In this document: positions 32,901 to 47,100 of the stretch, in pieces
How positions within the stretch are numbered: position 1 is the first letter of the stretch
How the letters are laid out: every line of letters begins with the position of its first letter
Assembly (NCBI RefSeq): GCF_036324505.1
Contig: NC_086350.1
Coordinates: forward strand, 11,425,032-11,489,031
From: Eleginops maclovinus
Taxonomy: Eukaryota > Chordata > Actinopteri > Perciformes > Eleginopidae
Reading direction: 5' to 3'
Length of the DNA: 64,000 nt
Position numbers and translations under genes: made by a program
Notes under the pieces: generated by a model
Seen by the model: the letters and a program-made list of their open reading frames with translations, nothing else
Databases searched by the model: none
Told to the model about the DNA's origin: nothing

Positions 32901-35855
32901 TTTCTCTGTGAGGCGTGTGCGTGGTGTCTAGCAGCTTATACATGCTCATTGTTCTCTGGTCTGACACATGCTCATTCTAACACATTGAATAGACAGAATT
33001 GAATGGAGACTGAGGGCAGGGTCCAGCTGCATGTATGAGGAGGGGGCGACGATCATTCCAATCTTCGGATGGTGTGGTTGTGACTCCCGTGGGACTAAAG
33101 AGTGAAATTGAGCATCTAATTGAAAGGGCAAGGACAAGGTGACAATCATGACTGTAGAGGAGATGGTGTCCCTGCTGGGGGCCCACAGGCATGATGGGAA
33201 GGACGCCTCCCCATGATGAGTCTGGAAAGTCCAATCATGTGTCAAAACATAAAGGGGAGTCCTCCTCTGCCTGTGAATACTGGAGGTTCCCCCATCTCGC
33301 TGTGATTTGGGGACATTAAAGTTGCCTTGCTGTCATACATACTGTCACTTTGGGAAACGTGTATCCCAGACAGAAGGCAGCTGGAGCAGTGTTGTAATAA
33401 TGAGATATTTAATTAGGTTTTCCTATACTATTATCATTGTGTATGTACAGTCATTTTATACAGTAATTGTGTGCATTGTCACTATGAATTCTCTGATTAA
33501 TTCCCAGATGTTTGCTTTCCAACACTTAATCTTTTAAGACCGACATGCATTAACATAACATCGACATGGATAAGAAGTTATTAAAATTATGAAGAAAACC
33601 TTTCAGTCACAGGAGAAGTCATGATAGCATTAACAACAGCATGGGCCAACAGCTTCACCGCATTTTTCTCAAACCTCCTTGAGTGCATTAGTCTAGGAAA
33701 TGTTAATCCTCTTTTTATCTGCCATTTAGTCACTGATCTCCGACACTGCTTCACCATACTGTCCCATTTCATCCGCCTTTCCATGTCCCTGTTCCCTAAC
33801 TAAACGTGACAGAGGGGATTGCTTCACTGATTCAAGAGTTTAGGTATTGATTTTGTCTAATCACCTTAGTTTGGAGGTCGGTGATCTCTGCCATGTGTGG
33901 ATCATCTTCAAACTCATGCAGAGGGGGTCTGAGGCACGAAAACATTTAATACAAATAATGGATTAGGAAAATATTACATGAAATTATTTGTGTTAGTCAT
34001 ACTAAAGTATCATTCATACAATGATCATGACAGAAAATCCATGCCTCTTGAATGTAGCTGTTTTTCTCACCGTTTATGTGGATGATGTATATGATAGGTG
34101 TAATTTATGTTGGGTTGCTTGACCTTTGGTCTCTCCGGTTCTCCTTGGGCTGCTCTCTGTGGCCTTGGATTTGCTCCAGTGAAAAGGTAGCAGCCATTTG
34201 GTAGGATCTGTGCCAGGGCATCATGGTATGGGAGGTTGTATCTATCCTTTAGAAAATAAGATGTAGAGGAAATATTGTTCACATTGATAACATGTATCTC
34301 AATATTGGACTTAAAATTGTCCCAGATAATAGCTCGTAACGAACATCAACCTATGTTCTGTTTAACCAGATTGATACTCAATACACAACATTTCCAAATC
34401 TTATCAGTAGTGTTTATATACACGATTTTAAACTGATGTGTTTCAGAAGTCTCCTAAAATAATTTGACTGTGTTTTGTTCCTCAGAAAGCCCAGCTGTAA
34501 AACACAGTTAAATGGTTTGGATTTTCATATGCTCTTTATTCGTGATATGCGTTAAAGTTTAAAAGAAGTCTCCTTCCCAAATCAGTCTTAAATCAGAATT
34601 GATGTTACGAGAGATTGTTCGTAAGAAGTCCAACAGGGGGTTTGGAATTTAGTGTGGACTAATTGACCCCAAGCTTATGTAACATCAACTACATCAAATC
34701 TATAGGTCTAGTTTGTGCTATAGAGAATGGTTAACATTTCTGTATTTCAATTTTTCCAACATATTTGGTTTAAACTGGTTGAAATATCATTATTATAAAT
34801 CAGAGCGTAAATCGGATTTCAATAACACACAAGGGTTAAATACACAAGAGAGCCACAAGCGAGCAGCATTCATTTGTACATTTGGTTGTTAGTAGTCCAA
34901 GCAAAGTTGTATTTTACAGAAAATGAAAGCTTTCATCCAAAAAACATTGTAGCTCTGCCCCCTCAATACACACAGTGCTCGTGTGTGGCCTGTTCTACCT
35001 CTCCATCTTTTGATTATAAAGGCTGTTACATCACTATGCATACAGCACCCCCTCTACAACAAGAGAGCACTTAGTCAACAGCCCTTAAGTCCTTCAACAT
35101 GAGGCATGCATATACAGTGTTCTTTGTCAAATACTGTGGTTGCCAGGTAGCACGCATTCAAAGAAATGACATGAAAAAGAGTCATTATCTATTATGTTCC
35201 TACAGGCAACACACATACCTCCACATTAAAGGAGCCTACCTTTATAGCTGCAGGGTTGCAAAGTGATTTAGTCTTTTTGGATGCACTCATCCAACCGAAA
35301 ATATCAGAGTCCTCGTCAGAGGAGCAAACACCTAACTAATGGTGGATGTGAGAGTTGGACCTCTGTCATTAAATCAGAACAATCAACCGGTAACTACAAC
35401 ACGAGCCTTAGCAACTGTCAGGCCAATGAGATTAATTCATGTTATGTACAAAATAATGTAGTATCATGTTTCAAATTCAACCTAAAGCAAAACAATGGTG
35501 GGGAATTTGTTTACATCTTCAATTCTCTAAATACAATTTTTTCAGTGGTCTTTTTAAATTACCTTGCTACAATGACTGAACCAATTTAGCAATCATACCG
35601 ATGCTTATTATTAATTATTCTGAAGTGGGCCAATCTGCATAAAAAAAGATTTTACTTTTGGTACTTGTAACAGAGTATCTCTGACTTCTGTTTGCTTAAA
35701 ATCTGAGTACTTCTGCCACCGTTTCACTTTTGATTTGAGCATTTTGTAAACAAAATCAACCTTTCTCTTCATACCTGGAGGCCGGGTGCAAGAATCTATT
35801 AAATCAAAGGGAGGTTCCTGATCAGTAAATGCCAGCCCCCACATCAATCCTGTCT
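29984..35855 (-). CDS. ccdc33: coiled-coil domain-containing protein 33, C-terminal part
   Basis: Minus-strand exons joined by phase: 35855-35775, 35331-35240, 34246-34071, 33928-33865, 32161-31987, 31197-31109, 30987-30856, 30754-30667, 30583-30459, 30308-30219, 30109-29984 (stop). They give about 412 codons without a break. The first part contains GLAFTDQEPPFDLIDS, FGWMSAS and RYNLPYHDALAQILP, resembling the CCDC33 middle region. From about 31987 on, heptad-rich coiled coil follows: MAEDIIALRTQVVRLEAEK, RIQQLQNDLIK, KMASLEATVKHQEM, RKMEKALELREN, LVRAEARVQTLEAQ, ending TTILHNIPSVS. Human CCDC33 is a testis-enriched protein of about 950 residues with a C2-type N-terminal region, and it neighbours CYP11A1, which supports the call. 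The exon before 35855 should end in phase 1, but I could not find it or any N-terminal exon in the remaining 28 kb. Function is poorly known. Confidence 0.8.
32162..33864. other. ccdc33 intron, 1.7 kb
   Basis: No exon, repeat ends or other gene recognised. Short ORFs on both strands look like chance. Confidence 0.55.
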
Positions 35856-38800
35856 CTGGATAAACAGATTGATGGGGACTGACTAATGATTTCTAAGAGA
35901 CGTGCTGTGCAGCACCTGTGGCTCCTTCTGAGCATTAATACCAGATTCAATCAACTCAGTGAGAGTCTGATGTCAAATCTCTAATTCCATGATGAAGGAA
36001 TACTTGACATAAATTCAACTATAACATTATTTAAAAACTCAATGACACTAAAGCTGGATTTTTGGATAACAAATCAAACACATTTTCAAATAGCAATATG
36101 TATCTCCAAATTTGGCCTTTTCATAAAAAGGTAAAGAATATACCATTCTGTGCACTTGCTTATATGCAAATGTATGGAACCGTCAATAGCATGGATCGAT
36201 GACTCTCCTGCTTGGGTAGCTCATTAGGCAGGAATAGACTATCATTGATGGCACAAGATCTGATTAAAACCAAATGATTTAAAAAGGGGGCAGGAAGGAA
36301 GAGTAATCCATTATGTAAAATGCTTTGCCTGGCACTCCTCTTACTATCTCAGTTTACTTTATCTGCAATCTGTGAAAACAATGTAATATACTGTATGTTA
36401 ATTTGGTCACACGTGCATGTTCTGCAAAATGTACAAGACGTACAGTAAACAGTAGACTTAAACAGGACAGGATTTTAGTGCATAAAGAAATCTGCACTTC
36501 CCTTTTGCCTTTGGTTTTAGCAGGCAATGAATAGTGTTGGACACAAATTAGCTTAGAAAAACAGCTGCCTGAAATGGCAAAAACAACCCCCTGAAAAAAT
36601 GAAAAAACTATTTGAAAAAGTGTGTTCAAATGTGAACACAGAAAAAACATTGTATCATTGTGCAGGTAGCTAAACCCAACATTGACAGATAATTAAACAC
36701 AGTTGTATGTAACCATGTGCCTGAATATCTGTTTCAGCTACACATGTAAGAGTCTGCAGTCTGGCAGTTTTTAGATAAATATTTGTATAACTGGCTCTTT
36801 AATTCACGATAAATAATTCACTGGATGCTTGCAGCTATGTGCTCTGTTAGAAGACATAATCTCTTCTAATCCAACAAGGGAAAACCTGTACAAGTGAAAA
36901 CACTTCCCGCAGAGTCTAATATCACATTATCATGTATGAGACCATACAAAATGATTCATATGCACATGTTTTGCTTTGCGTTTGCTTGTCGTGTTCAGAA
37001 TGCCTCTGACCCTGTTACATATAATCTGTGGAGAGCTGTGGAGGGGATTGGGATGTGTGCTGTGTGTCCCCATGCAGGAGAGGGGGGCGTGTGGGGGGTG
37101 GGGGTCTAGGCTTTCTGTAACATCATCAGAATTCAGCACACAGCCTACAAAAATGCAGCAAATGGGCTCTTCATTGGAGTGACAGCTCAGAGCTTCAATT
37201 AGCCTGCCAGAGCAAGGCGTCTCCCGGGAGCATTCTCTACGTCCACAATTTCCACCTTTTTCCGGCCACAACCTTTTATTTTTTTCAAACCTTCATCTGA
37301 TCCAGACATCACTCTTTTCCCACATTTGACCTCAGCATCCTCTCCATCTTTCCTCTCTTTAAAAGCACCATCCCATGGTACCAATCACAAATGACAAGCA
37401 GAGCAGAAATACTTGTGTGCTAAAACACGTGCAGGTAAAAGCGGTGTTTGATAACTGAAGCAGAAAGGAGAAAAGAAACTGAGAAAAAGAGGATGTAGTG
37501 GTTTGCACACCAGGTGCTCTCCCGTCACCACAGGAATTCGACACAGCTGTGTGGCAGCTTCTCTCTTATTACTTTACTGCAGCAGAGACGTTAAACAAGA
37601 AATAATGTGATTAGAAAAGAGAAGCCAGAGTGAAACTATTTCACTTGGATTTAATAAAAATGCCTTTCTCAGTTCTCATATTTTGGATGGAGATATGAAA
37701 ATAGAAATGTCTAAATCCTCATTCATTTTGACATTCAGTAGAGACATTGTGTTTTCACAAGATATTTAATATATATTTAACTCTTATAACATAATTTCAT
37801 AGTTACATTAGAGAGTATTTAGATATGGAGATATTAAACTGCATAATTCTGAGTAATTTTTTTTTTTTAAAGCAATAATTTATTATAGAACTGAATTGTA
37901 TCTTGGACATTTCGGATTCAATTTCTGATTAAATAAAACTGGTGATAACGAACCTGTATTTAGTCAACATTTAATTTCACCTTATTGTTGTTGCAACCAG
38001 CTGTGGCTAAAATGTCACCAAAAAATGTAATTACTGGGCTACTGGGAGAAATTGGCATTTTGCTATATATAATCATAACTGGGCCCCTGTCAGAAAAATA
38101 AAATCACATCTGCAGTCAGGCGGTATGTGGGTATAAAGGTTTTTAAAATATTGCAATAGAGAGAGATACAGACCAATCGGAAGAATGGAGAGAGGGGTGT
38201 GTGTCAAGGGCATCATGCAGCTTTGATTCAAGGACGTATGACGCTGCCAGCCAATCCTTATGAGGTCCACAGTGAGACCAAAGCCAAGGATTATCAGTAA
38301 ATCAACATCTGTCAATTACGGTTATGCTGTCGTGAAACCACAGTGCTCCGATAACAAACAGGGCATGCACCTAAAGGCAGGGTCGGCCCTGAGCATAATG
38401 ACTGGTGTGTGTGAACGAGTGCAACACAGCACAGTGTCAGTCAAAAAACTAAATCCAGATTTGAACAAACAGCACATCATTGAATCCTATTTCTGATGAT
38501 GACATTATGAGTATTACTGACTGTTTGATTTTCTTGAATACCTCATATTTTTTACACTAACTACTAATATGTACTTGATTTATACACTGTCTGAGTGCTT
38601 CCTTTAATTATAACCATAAGATAACAGGGGCTTAGGAACCACCTGATTTGAATTAAGGTACAAGTAGTTAAAATGTGTTGATAAATACAGTAGTTTAGTA
38701 AATGCAATTAGTTAGAATCATACAAACTATTAGAAGAAGAGATTTTTGCATTGAGACACCAAGCCCCCTTTAATTTAAAACTGATTTTTAAATACATACA

Positions 38801-40410
38801 TGTACATACAAACCAAGTCTATTACCTATGCTGACCATTGACATTTTAAGGTTTACTTGACTGTATATCCGGTGTGTTTCTGTGAATCCCTGATCCTAAT
38901 CAAACATGTATAAGTAGTGTGACTAAGCCTTTTGGGACAATGAAGCAATTTCAACCATCCCTAAAGCCTTACCAACAGCAGCCTGGTATCCATGTCGCAG
39001 TCAGCCACAGCACAGTGAGTATCAATGACTGCTTCCCCTGCCGGCTACACATGACCTTTCCGAAATGCTGTACAACCGAAGCTTAATGACTAACACACCA
39101 GTTGACATTTACCGAAGCCAGCTTGCTGTTGAATAGTTCAAAGAAACATCAAAATGTTAATGTTGCTTGTACCCAAAAGGGACCCCAAGAGTGAAAGATA
39201 TGGAGATATGAAACTTAGCATAGAAGAAGTAAACACAGAATACAGCAACAAAGTTTCAGTTGATTTATTAAAAAAATGAAATGGCAAAGACGGGCATCTA
39301 GTTGAAAGTCATACTGGGTGGCTATAATAACGACTGTCAGGTTAAAACAAACAAAGCTTAATAAATTAAACATCTTTGCTTGAAATTAAAAGCACGCCAT
39401 ATCCTGTCTGAGGCTGTGAAAAGGGCATGAAGATTGATGAGGGAGTGGAAGGCGTGCATGTTGTGTGATACATCATTCCTACTTTGGCAGGACTGTCACT
39501 CGGATTGAATTTACATCAGGAGGCACACAAGTGATGCAATGATGTCAACACCCAGCCACACACTCCTCCCTCAACCCGAGGTCACACGAGTCCACCGATG
39601 TGATTACGAAGCTCTGAGAGAAACACCAACTTCCACCCAGGAGCCTGTCAGGAGATGGAGATCATGAGAACACTGTGTCTGAAGAACAATGGCCTGCATC
39701 TTGATTATCCCAGTATGGGAGAACAGGTCAGGAGAGCAACTGCTATAAAAAAATAGGGTCAATGGATCCAAATGATGACCACATAAATTGTTCCCGTTCC
39801 AGTGTGTACTTACTGTGGAGAAGATGACTACTTGGAGTGCTGTTTGGTATGCCCTCATCAGTCATATAGCTTCTATACAACCTTGGAAAAGACCATTTGT
39901 CATTTGTAGAGAGGAAATAATGGCATTATCCCGGGGTCCATCAGAGGGTTAAAGACTTACATTAGCCTCACATCGACCGAGGCAAGCAGAGCACGGAGGG
40001 CCGACGGGACATTGTGCATTCAGGGTACAACATTAACATTTCTAAAATCAGATAAGAAATAGTGATAGAGAAGTTAACCCTTCAACCCTTTTTGTGCAGC
40101 ACATTCTCTGATCCTTAATGAACAGGCTGGGTTATTCAGCAGGGCTTCCTGATGGACAGCTCTGTATAGATGGACAGCTGAGAGGCCATTAGCTGAAGCT
40201 GAGCTGATAAAAGACAAGCCAGACAATAGCTGACATTGCAGGAACAGCTTCATTGTGAAGCAACAGTCGCAGCACATCTGTATTCAGATCAGAGATGATT
40301 GCGCAGTAACACATTTAGCTGAGGTGGGAACAGCAAAATAGCCTAAAATCCATTCTCCACAGTATGCTCCGGCTGCGGGTAAAGATACAGGCCCCTGCAT
40401 GACACTTCAA
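35856..40410. other. gene-free stretch upstream of the traced ccdc33 exons
   Basis: AT-rich DNA in which I find no recognisable exon. It may be ccdc33 intron holding missed small exons, or intergenic. A G-rich tract lies at 37079-37107. A minus-strand Lys-rich ORF (37199-37384) has no family match. Confidence 0.5.
37079..37107 (+). other. G-rich tract, possible quadruplex
   Basis: Three long G runs (6, 6 and 5) fall within 29 bases, broken only by CGTGT and T. A shorter GG lies on either side. A three-tier G-quadruplex would need a fourth run, so a bulged or two-tier form is more likely. Confidence 0.4.
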
Positions 40411-43400
40411 ACACAGCAGGCAGCCCAGTCTGCGCTCCAGACAGGAGCCGAGGAGCGCCGTGCACCCCCACTCCGTCCTTATCAGAGAACAACAGGAGAA
40501 CGAGGTAAGCAACTGAGGAATTAGCAGTAAATAGGCCTGGTAAAAGCTGTTTAATCACTCTACTGTCTGTTAAATGTAGAATCATGCGGTGCTTTATGCA
40601 GGGTTTACTTCCCAGGATATGTCTGTAGGGTAAGTCAAAGTGGGAATTTACATAAATGTCTCTTTCTTGTATTTCCGTGCCGTGTTACACATTAGAAAGA
40701 AAAGATTAAAATGTTGGTAATAATAAACACGAGCTTGGGGCTTTTCCAAAAAACGTCCCTCAGAACCTTGGCTTGTGATGACCCAGTGTCCAAGGTCTCA
40801 ATGAAAAATCACTCAGCTCTTATATTTACACTCAGACTGAGCCGCCCACTTCCATGACCCCCCCCTTCCACATGCCTGGTTTGCTCCATATTCTTTCTTC
40901 CTGCTTTTGTCTGTCAAGGCCAGCTCATATCATTTTTAGTTTTGGCTACATTTAGACAAGGACAGTGCAAAATGCCTGTTGGCTTGGGTAATTGCATTCT
41001 CTTGAGAATTTCTCGAACAAAACAGAAATGGGAAACAGAAACAGCAACAGTATGGCAGGAAGGTATTTCTGATGAAAGAGAAAAGTCATGCAGTCAAGAA
41101 CTAGCTTTAGAATAGCTTTTAGACCTTCAGGTAGAGAAGCTTAAATAGCCAGCTTCAATCTAAATTGGGTTCCTTATTGGCTCTTTTACGAAACATATTG
41201 TGCAGAGGCCAATATAGTAAAAACCAAACAGGACGATCAGAATCCACAGCACACCTCACAGTGACAACGAAAAGCCACCAGATGTCACTGTGGCCCCATT
41301 TCATCTCCTATCAGCTGATCGACTGACACTCTCTGTGTGTGAAAAACACTGCAAGACTCTGCTCTCTCTGCTGTGTCTAAACTGCACAGCTGCAGTGTGT
41401 GCAAAGCGTCTGTAAAGCTATTACTATTCAGGACCAGTTCCACTCTTCCCGTCCATTTGTCTGCAATACTCTCAAACCACAACAGTGCCTGGCGGCAAGA
41501 GGCTCGGAAAATGACTGTACACTGCAGCTCTGCTGGAGTAGGACTGCATATATTATGCTGCATCTGATCCCGGGGTCTGGCCTGTAGGGAGTACCACAGC
41601 CCTGCCAATAAAAAATACATAAAAGCTTCTCACATTCGTTCTGTTATTATTGAAGTAATTGCAGGGGTGATTGGAGAGCAGTGTGACAATGAAATGCATG
41701 ATAAATTTGATGTCATGTGCCAGCAGCACATGGGATGAAAACGAACGAATTACACATAGTAATACATGTCATTTGTATATACAAAGGAGAACATTTATGA
41801 AAATGTTCCTCGACCCGTTTCTCTCTTTCCTTCCTTCCTTCTGTTATCCACATACTGCATTTACAACTTTCAGTCAGATATCACAAAAAGTGAAAGTATT
41901 ATTGCACATATCTACTTGAATGCTGCTATAAAGCTTCTGTTTGTTCTGTCAGATGGAAAAAAAGTAATCAGATTCTTTTCAGGGCAGCCATTGCACGAAT
42001 CAATACGACATAAGGGTACCTGATGAATTTGAAATGTGTACTCAGTGTGGATATTGATCAGGCTCAGTCAGAAGACTTTTGAAAGCCCATGTAGATTTAC
42101 AATCAATGTGTAGTTTAAAACGCATAACTCCACCATTATTAAACCAACTTGAGTAAGGAGAATGTATTTGAGTATCATAAGAAATAACATTAATCTACTT
42201 CTCTAACCTGATCGCAGTCTGATGTTGTTTTGAATAAACATAGAAGCTTTCTTGTTTATCAGATACGGATTAGACAACACATAGTACTGATACTAACAGA
42301 GAGCTGGATGGGCGTGGTGCTCCAGCCTGGGAGGGCCAATATGAGTAAAGGGCCCCTCCTCATGGTTGGCATCAAGCAGGAAAGATGGGTAAGTCATTGA
42401 GAGTAGCGTGGAGCATTTCAGGATTATGGATGTTTAAAACCATCACACAGTCAAGGCATTGAATACTGATTTAAAGTACTGATTACTGAAAATTCAAAAC
42501 TTGATTAAGAAACAAGCCTTTGATATTTTTTGCTAATGTTATGTAATGTTGATGTGCTTGAAATTGAAGATTCATACAGCCTGACTTAACATGGCGGTCT
42601 ATCAGAAAGGCTGTATCATGTGCGACTGATCACGTTCCTGTGGCCCATCAAAATGAGAGCTGTGTGCTAGAAGGTACTCTCCAGACTTCTTTCTAATATC
42701 ATTAAGGGCGGATACACATCGCCTGGACTAATCCAGCTGTTCCCCACAATTACATTTTAGCCTCTTAGACATATCTGGCCCAAGTTCATTGCAATAGTGC
42801 TTTCCGGGCATGACTTTATGATTGAGTTACTGCCTGTAAAGGGAGTCTCGTGAAAATACTTACGAGCCCTACTCAAAGTCAATCCAGCTGTACAAATGGA
42901 CTTCTTTTAATTAAAGAAAACCCCTAGTTTTGTTAAAGGATGATCCGAATTAAGGCTTAACCCATACCTGCCAGAACAATACACAGAGAATTACAGTAGA
43001 ACAGTGATACATTTCCCCTGTGTTTACCTGGTAAAATACTTAAATTAAAATCAATATACAAAATCCTTTTATCATTCACTGTATTATGCTTTTAAGGTAA
43101 GTCAGAACAAAGTTGACAAACTGTAGCACAAGAGACATGTTTACATAAAAAAAGACGTACATAATGTATGTGCATTTATAGAAATCAGTCCAGCCAGCAG
43201 GATGAGACGGCGCACGTCTCAGAGACAGTCTAGCTTGACTCTGTGTTCCGTATTTTGCAAATTGAATGCTACCTGAACAAATGAATCCTTTATTAACCTG
43301 GCATCTGGAGGCCATCTCATAAGCAGACTTTTCCTTGAAGCACAGCTCCAATCAGTCTCTGAAATAAGGGTGCTGAACTGCGATGAGCACCAAGGACACG

Positions 43401-44060
43401 TAGTCTGTGTCTGGGCGTGTTTGAGGAAGACAAGAGATGGTCACGGAGGAAATACAAGGCACTAAGCTATGCGTAGTCACACAGTCCTTGTCTTCGTAAC
43501 ATTTGTGTGTTCTGCTTGTCTGGGCCACCTGCCACCTGCCCACTGACACATGAATGATATTGTGGCGATGTTTCTCTTTGTTCTATTAAATTCTGATTTA
43601 ATGGGCTATTGAACCTTTCGATCTTTCTGTTTGGGCCAGCTCCTTCCATCCGTAGCTGGGCTTGTAATTTATGGTGTTGCAGCGTCTGACAAACCAATCT
43701 TCTGCCTCAGCAGAGGAGTGTATTGACAGCAGCTGCAGAGATAGCGGCTGTAAAGTGCAGCTGTGATGATGTGCCTCTCCATCCAGCAGCGGGCAACCAG
43801 TTGCAGCGAAGCCCCCTGCTGCAGCCCATGAGGCTGAGAAGAACAAAAGCATCAAAGCCTGAGCTCTCCTCCTCGCTCCTCTCTTAAAGGGAGGGGCTGA
43901 GCTGTGAAGGGGGGAGGCACCATGTGTACTTGATTCAATTAGGCAGTCTGTGAGGCCTCCCCTGGGAGAAGGCTGCACAGAGAGGGGCTGCAGGCCTGTC
44001 TAACAAAGACGTTCAACCCAGCCCTTTGCCCCTTCTGAATCCACCTCATTAGTCAGCCGA
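40411..44060. other. gene-free stretch with a GC-richer end
   Basis: No recognised gene. A strong-looking plus-strand donor (GAACGAG then GTAAGC) lies at 40505. GC content rises from about 43.6 kb, and purine-rich and Sp1-like GGGAGGGG segments at about 43.88-43.92 kb look promoter-like. Confidence 0.4.
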
Positions 44061-44092
44061 GTAAGTGTTGATCATCTCTGTCCCCTCTGCAG

Positions 44093-44176
44093 TACGAGGA
44101 GGAGCACATCATCTGACTGTGGCTGAAGCAGGGCTACATGAAACAAATATTTCTTAACCTGGATTTTCATTGCAGG
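44093..44176 (+). other. candidate exon of an unidentified plus-strand transcript
   Basis: An acceptor with a clean pyrimidine tract (CTGTCCCCTCTGCAG) at 44092 and a near-consensus donor (CAGG then GTGAGT) at 44177 bound an 84 bp segment. An ATG at 44138 starts a frame of 13 codons (MKQIFLNLDFHCR) open to the donor. Another near-perfect donor (CCGA then GTAAGT) lies at 44061, too close to be the same intron, so the two would be alternative first exons. No homology recognised. It could be a 5' exon of a gene to the right of the window or a noncoding RNA. Confidence 0.3.
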
Positions 44177-47100
44177 GTGAGTATTTGCACTGCAGAGACT
44201 CTCTAACTAAAGAGGACAAACCCCTTATTTGGTACAAGTTATGTATACCATATAAAGTGTGTAAACTGAATGTGTGTTCATCTTGCTGTGAAATGTAATA
44301 TCTGCTGCTGTCTGTCCATAGTAGTTGAGTCCCTGCAGCAGAAACAGAAATTGATACAGGGATTCAGGATGAGAAAATAAACCAGCAGAAGTAATTTCTC
44401 ATTCCAAGTTGTGTGTGAGCATCAACAGAAGCCATATCTCTTGGCAAACATCAGTCATTTCCACTCTCTGACTCACACCGCAGAAACCCCGGCGGTTTTC
44501 AAAGTTTCCTCTGTATCACAGAGAATAAGTAGAGCGTTTTGCTCTTTTTAATGTCAGACAGATAAATACGGTCGGGCGACATTAGTATTCATTTTCTGTT
44601 CTGCCGGTCCTTTGAAAAGCAGCAGATGTCTGTGTTTCTGCATTTGCACGTTGTCATAGTCGCTTAGGAGCAAGGGTGGAAAACGAGAAAAAAATAGAAA
44701 CATCTGTTTGGTCCGCTTTAATCAGTGCCAAGCCATACCTGTCAACACCAATCTGTTCTAAATATATTCTCAGATCATTATAAAGAGATTGTGAAATTTA
44801 GCAAGATGCTTTCCATGATTGTTGGAGGGACGGTGTTTGATCCATGGGGAGACTTTTGGTTTGCATGCCATTATTAGCCATCATGCAATAAATTGAACTC
44901 AAGTTACTCACAAAAGTAACTTCCAACTTGATATGATCACCACAGATAAAAAAAAAACCTAGCCACTGGTCTGTTCAGTCACAATGATACCAACTGCTGG
45001 TGTGCACTCACACCCATCCACAGGCCTACAAACCTGAAGCCTGACAGTGACACCTGCTGTGCTCTGGGACCACTTGGCTGTTTTAGCAATCATTGCCATC
45101 ATAGGAACCGGAGATAATTACACAGCTTCCACCCACCAGACTGGCCTGCTTCACTAAAACTGTATTGCTCCTGTGCTGCAATAACACTTGTCTAAATGAA
45201 TGCACGGCACTTTACTGCACGACTGACAGCGCCCATTTATTCTGCCATCCAACTGGGAAGAAAAAACAAATTAATTTGGCACTTAAGGCCCCCACCCCTG
45301 TGAATAATGTATCACCCATCCCTCAAACCGCAACCCCACCCCCAAAATCACCACCATTATTCAACCCTCTTTTTATGATTCCCAGTTTTGAGTAACACAA
45401 CTGTTCTATTTAAGCCTATCACATTTGTACAGAAATGATCACTGCTGTTTGATTTCAATCTGCTCTTGTCAGCATTGCCATCAATCTTGAATATAATTGC
45501 ATTTGTCTAAAACTAGCATTTATGCACCGTCTCCACATTAAATACAGTGGAAAATGTCCATCTGTCAAACTCAAAACTGTAAATTGTACTTGTGCCCTAA
45601 ACACAAACCAATTGATCACACATTTCTTCAAAATCAAGTGAATTAAGAGCTTTATCTTTTAGCTGCGTCTGTTAAAGGTCCATTACATACAGTATTTGCT
45701 AGCCAGTCTCTTTGTTCTCTTCACACCGTTTAGTTTATGGACTGGGCGTTGGAATAACAGATCTCTAACAATTATCACTTGTGCACCCAGATCCCAGTAA
45801 CACCTCTCCTCCTCCCCTAGAGGAGGACAGACGTTGGGCTTTACACTCTCATGTGCCCCATTATATTTATGCAAATGAGACTAAAATCAGGGGAAATCAG
45901 GGGGCATCCTTTCCTGTAAGTGTTGATTAGCAATAAATGCAATATTGTATACATTATGCATGAAGTCCCTCTCAGTGCAGCTATACATTGTGACCTTGAA
46001 CACAAGGCCAAGTATGGGTTAATACACCAAGGCTTCATTTTAATAGTAAAATAATAATAATTTGTCATTTTTTATATTCCTTAAAACTCTGTATTAAGGA
46101 ACTCAGTCGGAAAGTGACAAATTATGTTATGATCTGCAGTTATTTACAAAACTAAAAATATACTACATACTACTTAAAAGCCTAACACACAAGAGAGCCA
46201 TCCCAACTGCAAGGAGATCTATTAATATCATTTGGCTACAGCCTGCCAATGAATCAGGCCTCATAAAATAGCCAAACAGCAGGAGGGAGACAGACCTGGC
46301 ACACAGGTGGCACAACACATCACATCCAAGACTGTCACTCTGCTCCCGAGAGCTAGTAAACGGTATTTTCTCAGATCCCATAAAAGAGGCTGCATTAAGA
46401 TAACAATGTTGAAAAGCAATTATTATAGAGCAATAAAGTACATTTAGTACCCTCTCCAGGCAAGTGGCGCTCATATTTTTTGAGTAACTGAGCTGAGAAG
46501 TGAGGCCTGTTGCCCCACGGCTATCTGGAGGGCTCCATGAGTAAGAAATTAAAGAAAAATGACAGAGCAGACATTCATATGTGCTTTGTTAGCGTAAGAT
46601 CTTTGATAAAACAAATACCTTTAACCTTTCTTTTTAAATGAGGTTAGTGATCAGCTTAAAGGTTTTTTTTAAATAAATGCTAGAAAGCGGATAAAATTAG
46701 TTGTAAGATCCAAAGTTTCAACGCCAGAAAATGTAGGGAATTCACTCTATTGTAGCTCCGTCACTGATCCATTGAAGGTAATATATTTTTTTATAACAGG
46801 AATCAGAAATATGTGCATTATTCACCTGAAGGAGGGAACTTGTATAATATAACAAAAGCTGTTTTTACAAAGGCATTCGCTCAGGATTTGGAGTGTTTAG
46901 TGAATATAGTATTTACTTGACAAAAAATGTCACCATGACTGGATCTAAACTGTTAAGACAATTTGAAATTTGACTGTAGGGAAAATCATCACACACAATA
47001 GCTGTTGTCATGATAATACTGAACAACACATTCTGTAAAACCCAGATAATTAAATGAAGCTGTACAAAAGTAAGTATCAGAAAGTGAAGTAGAAGCAATT

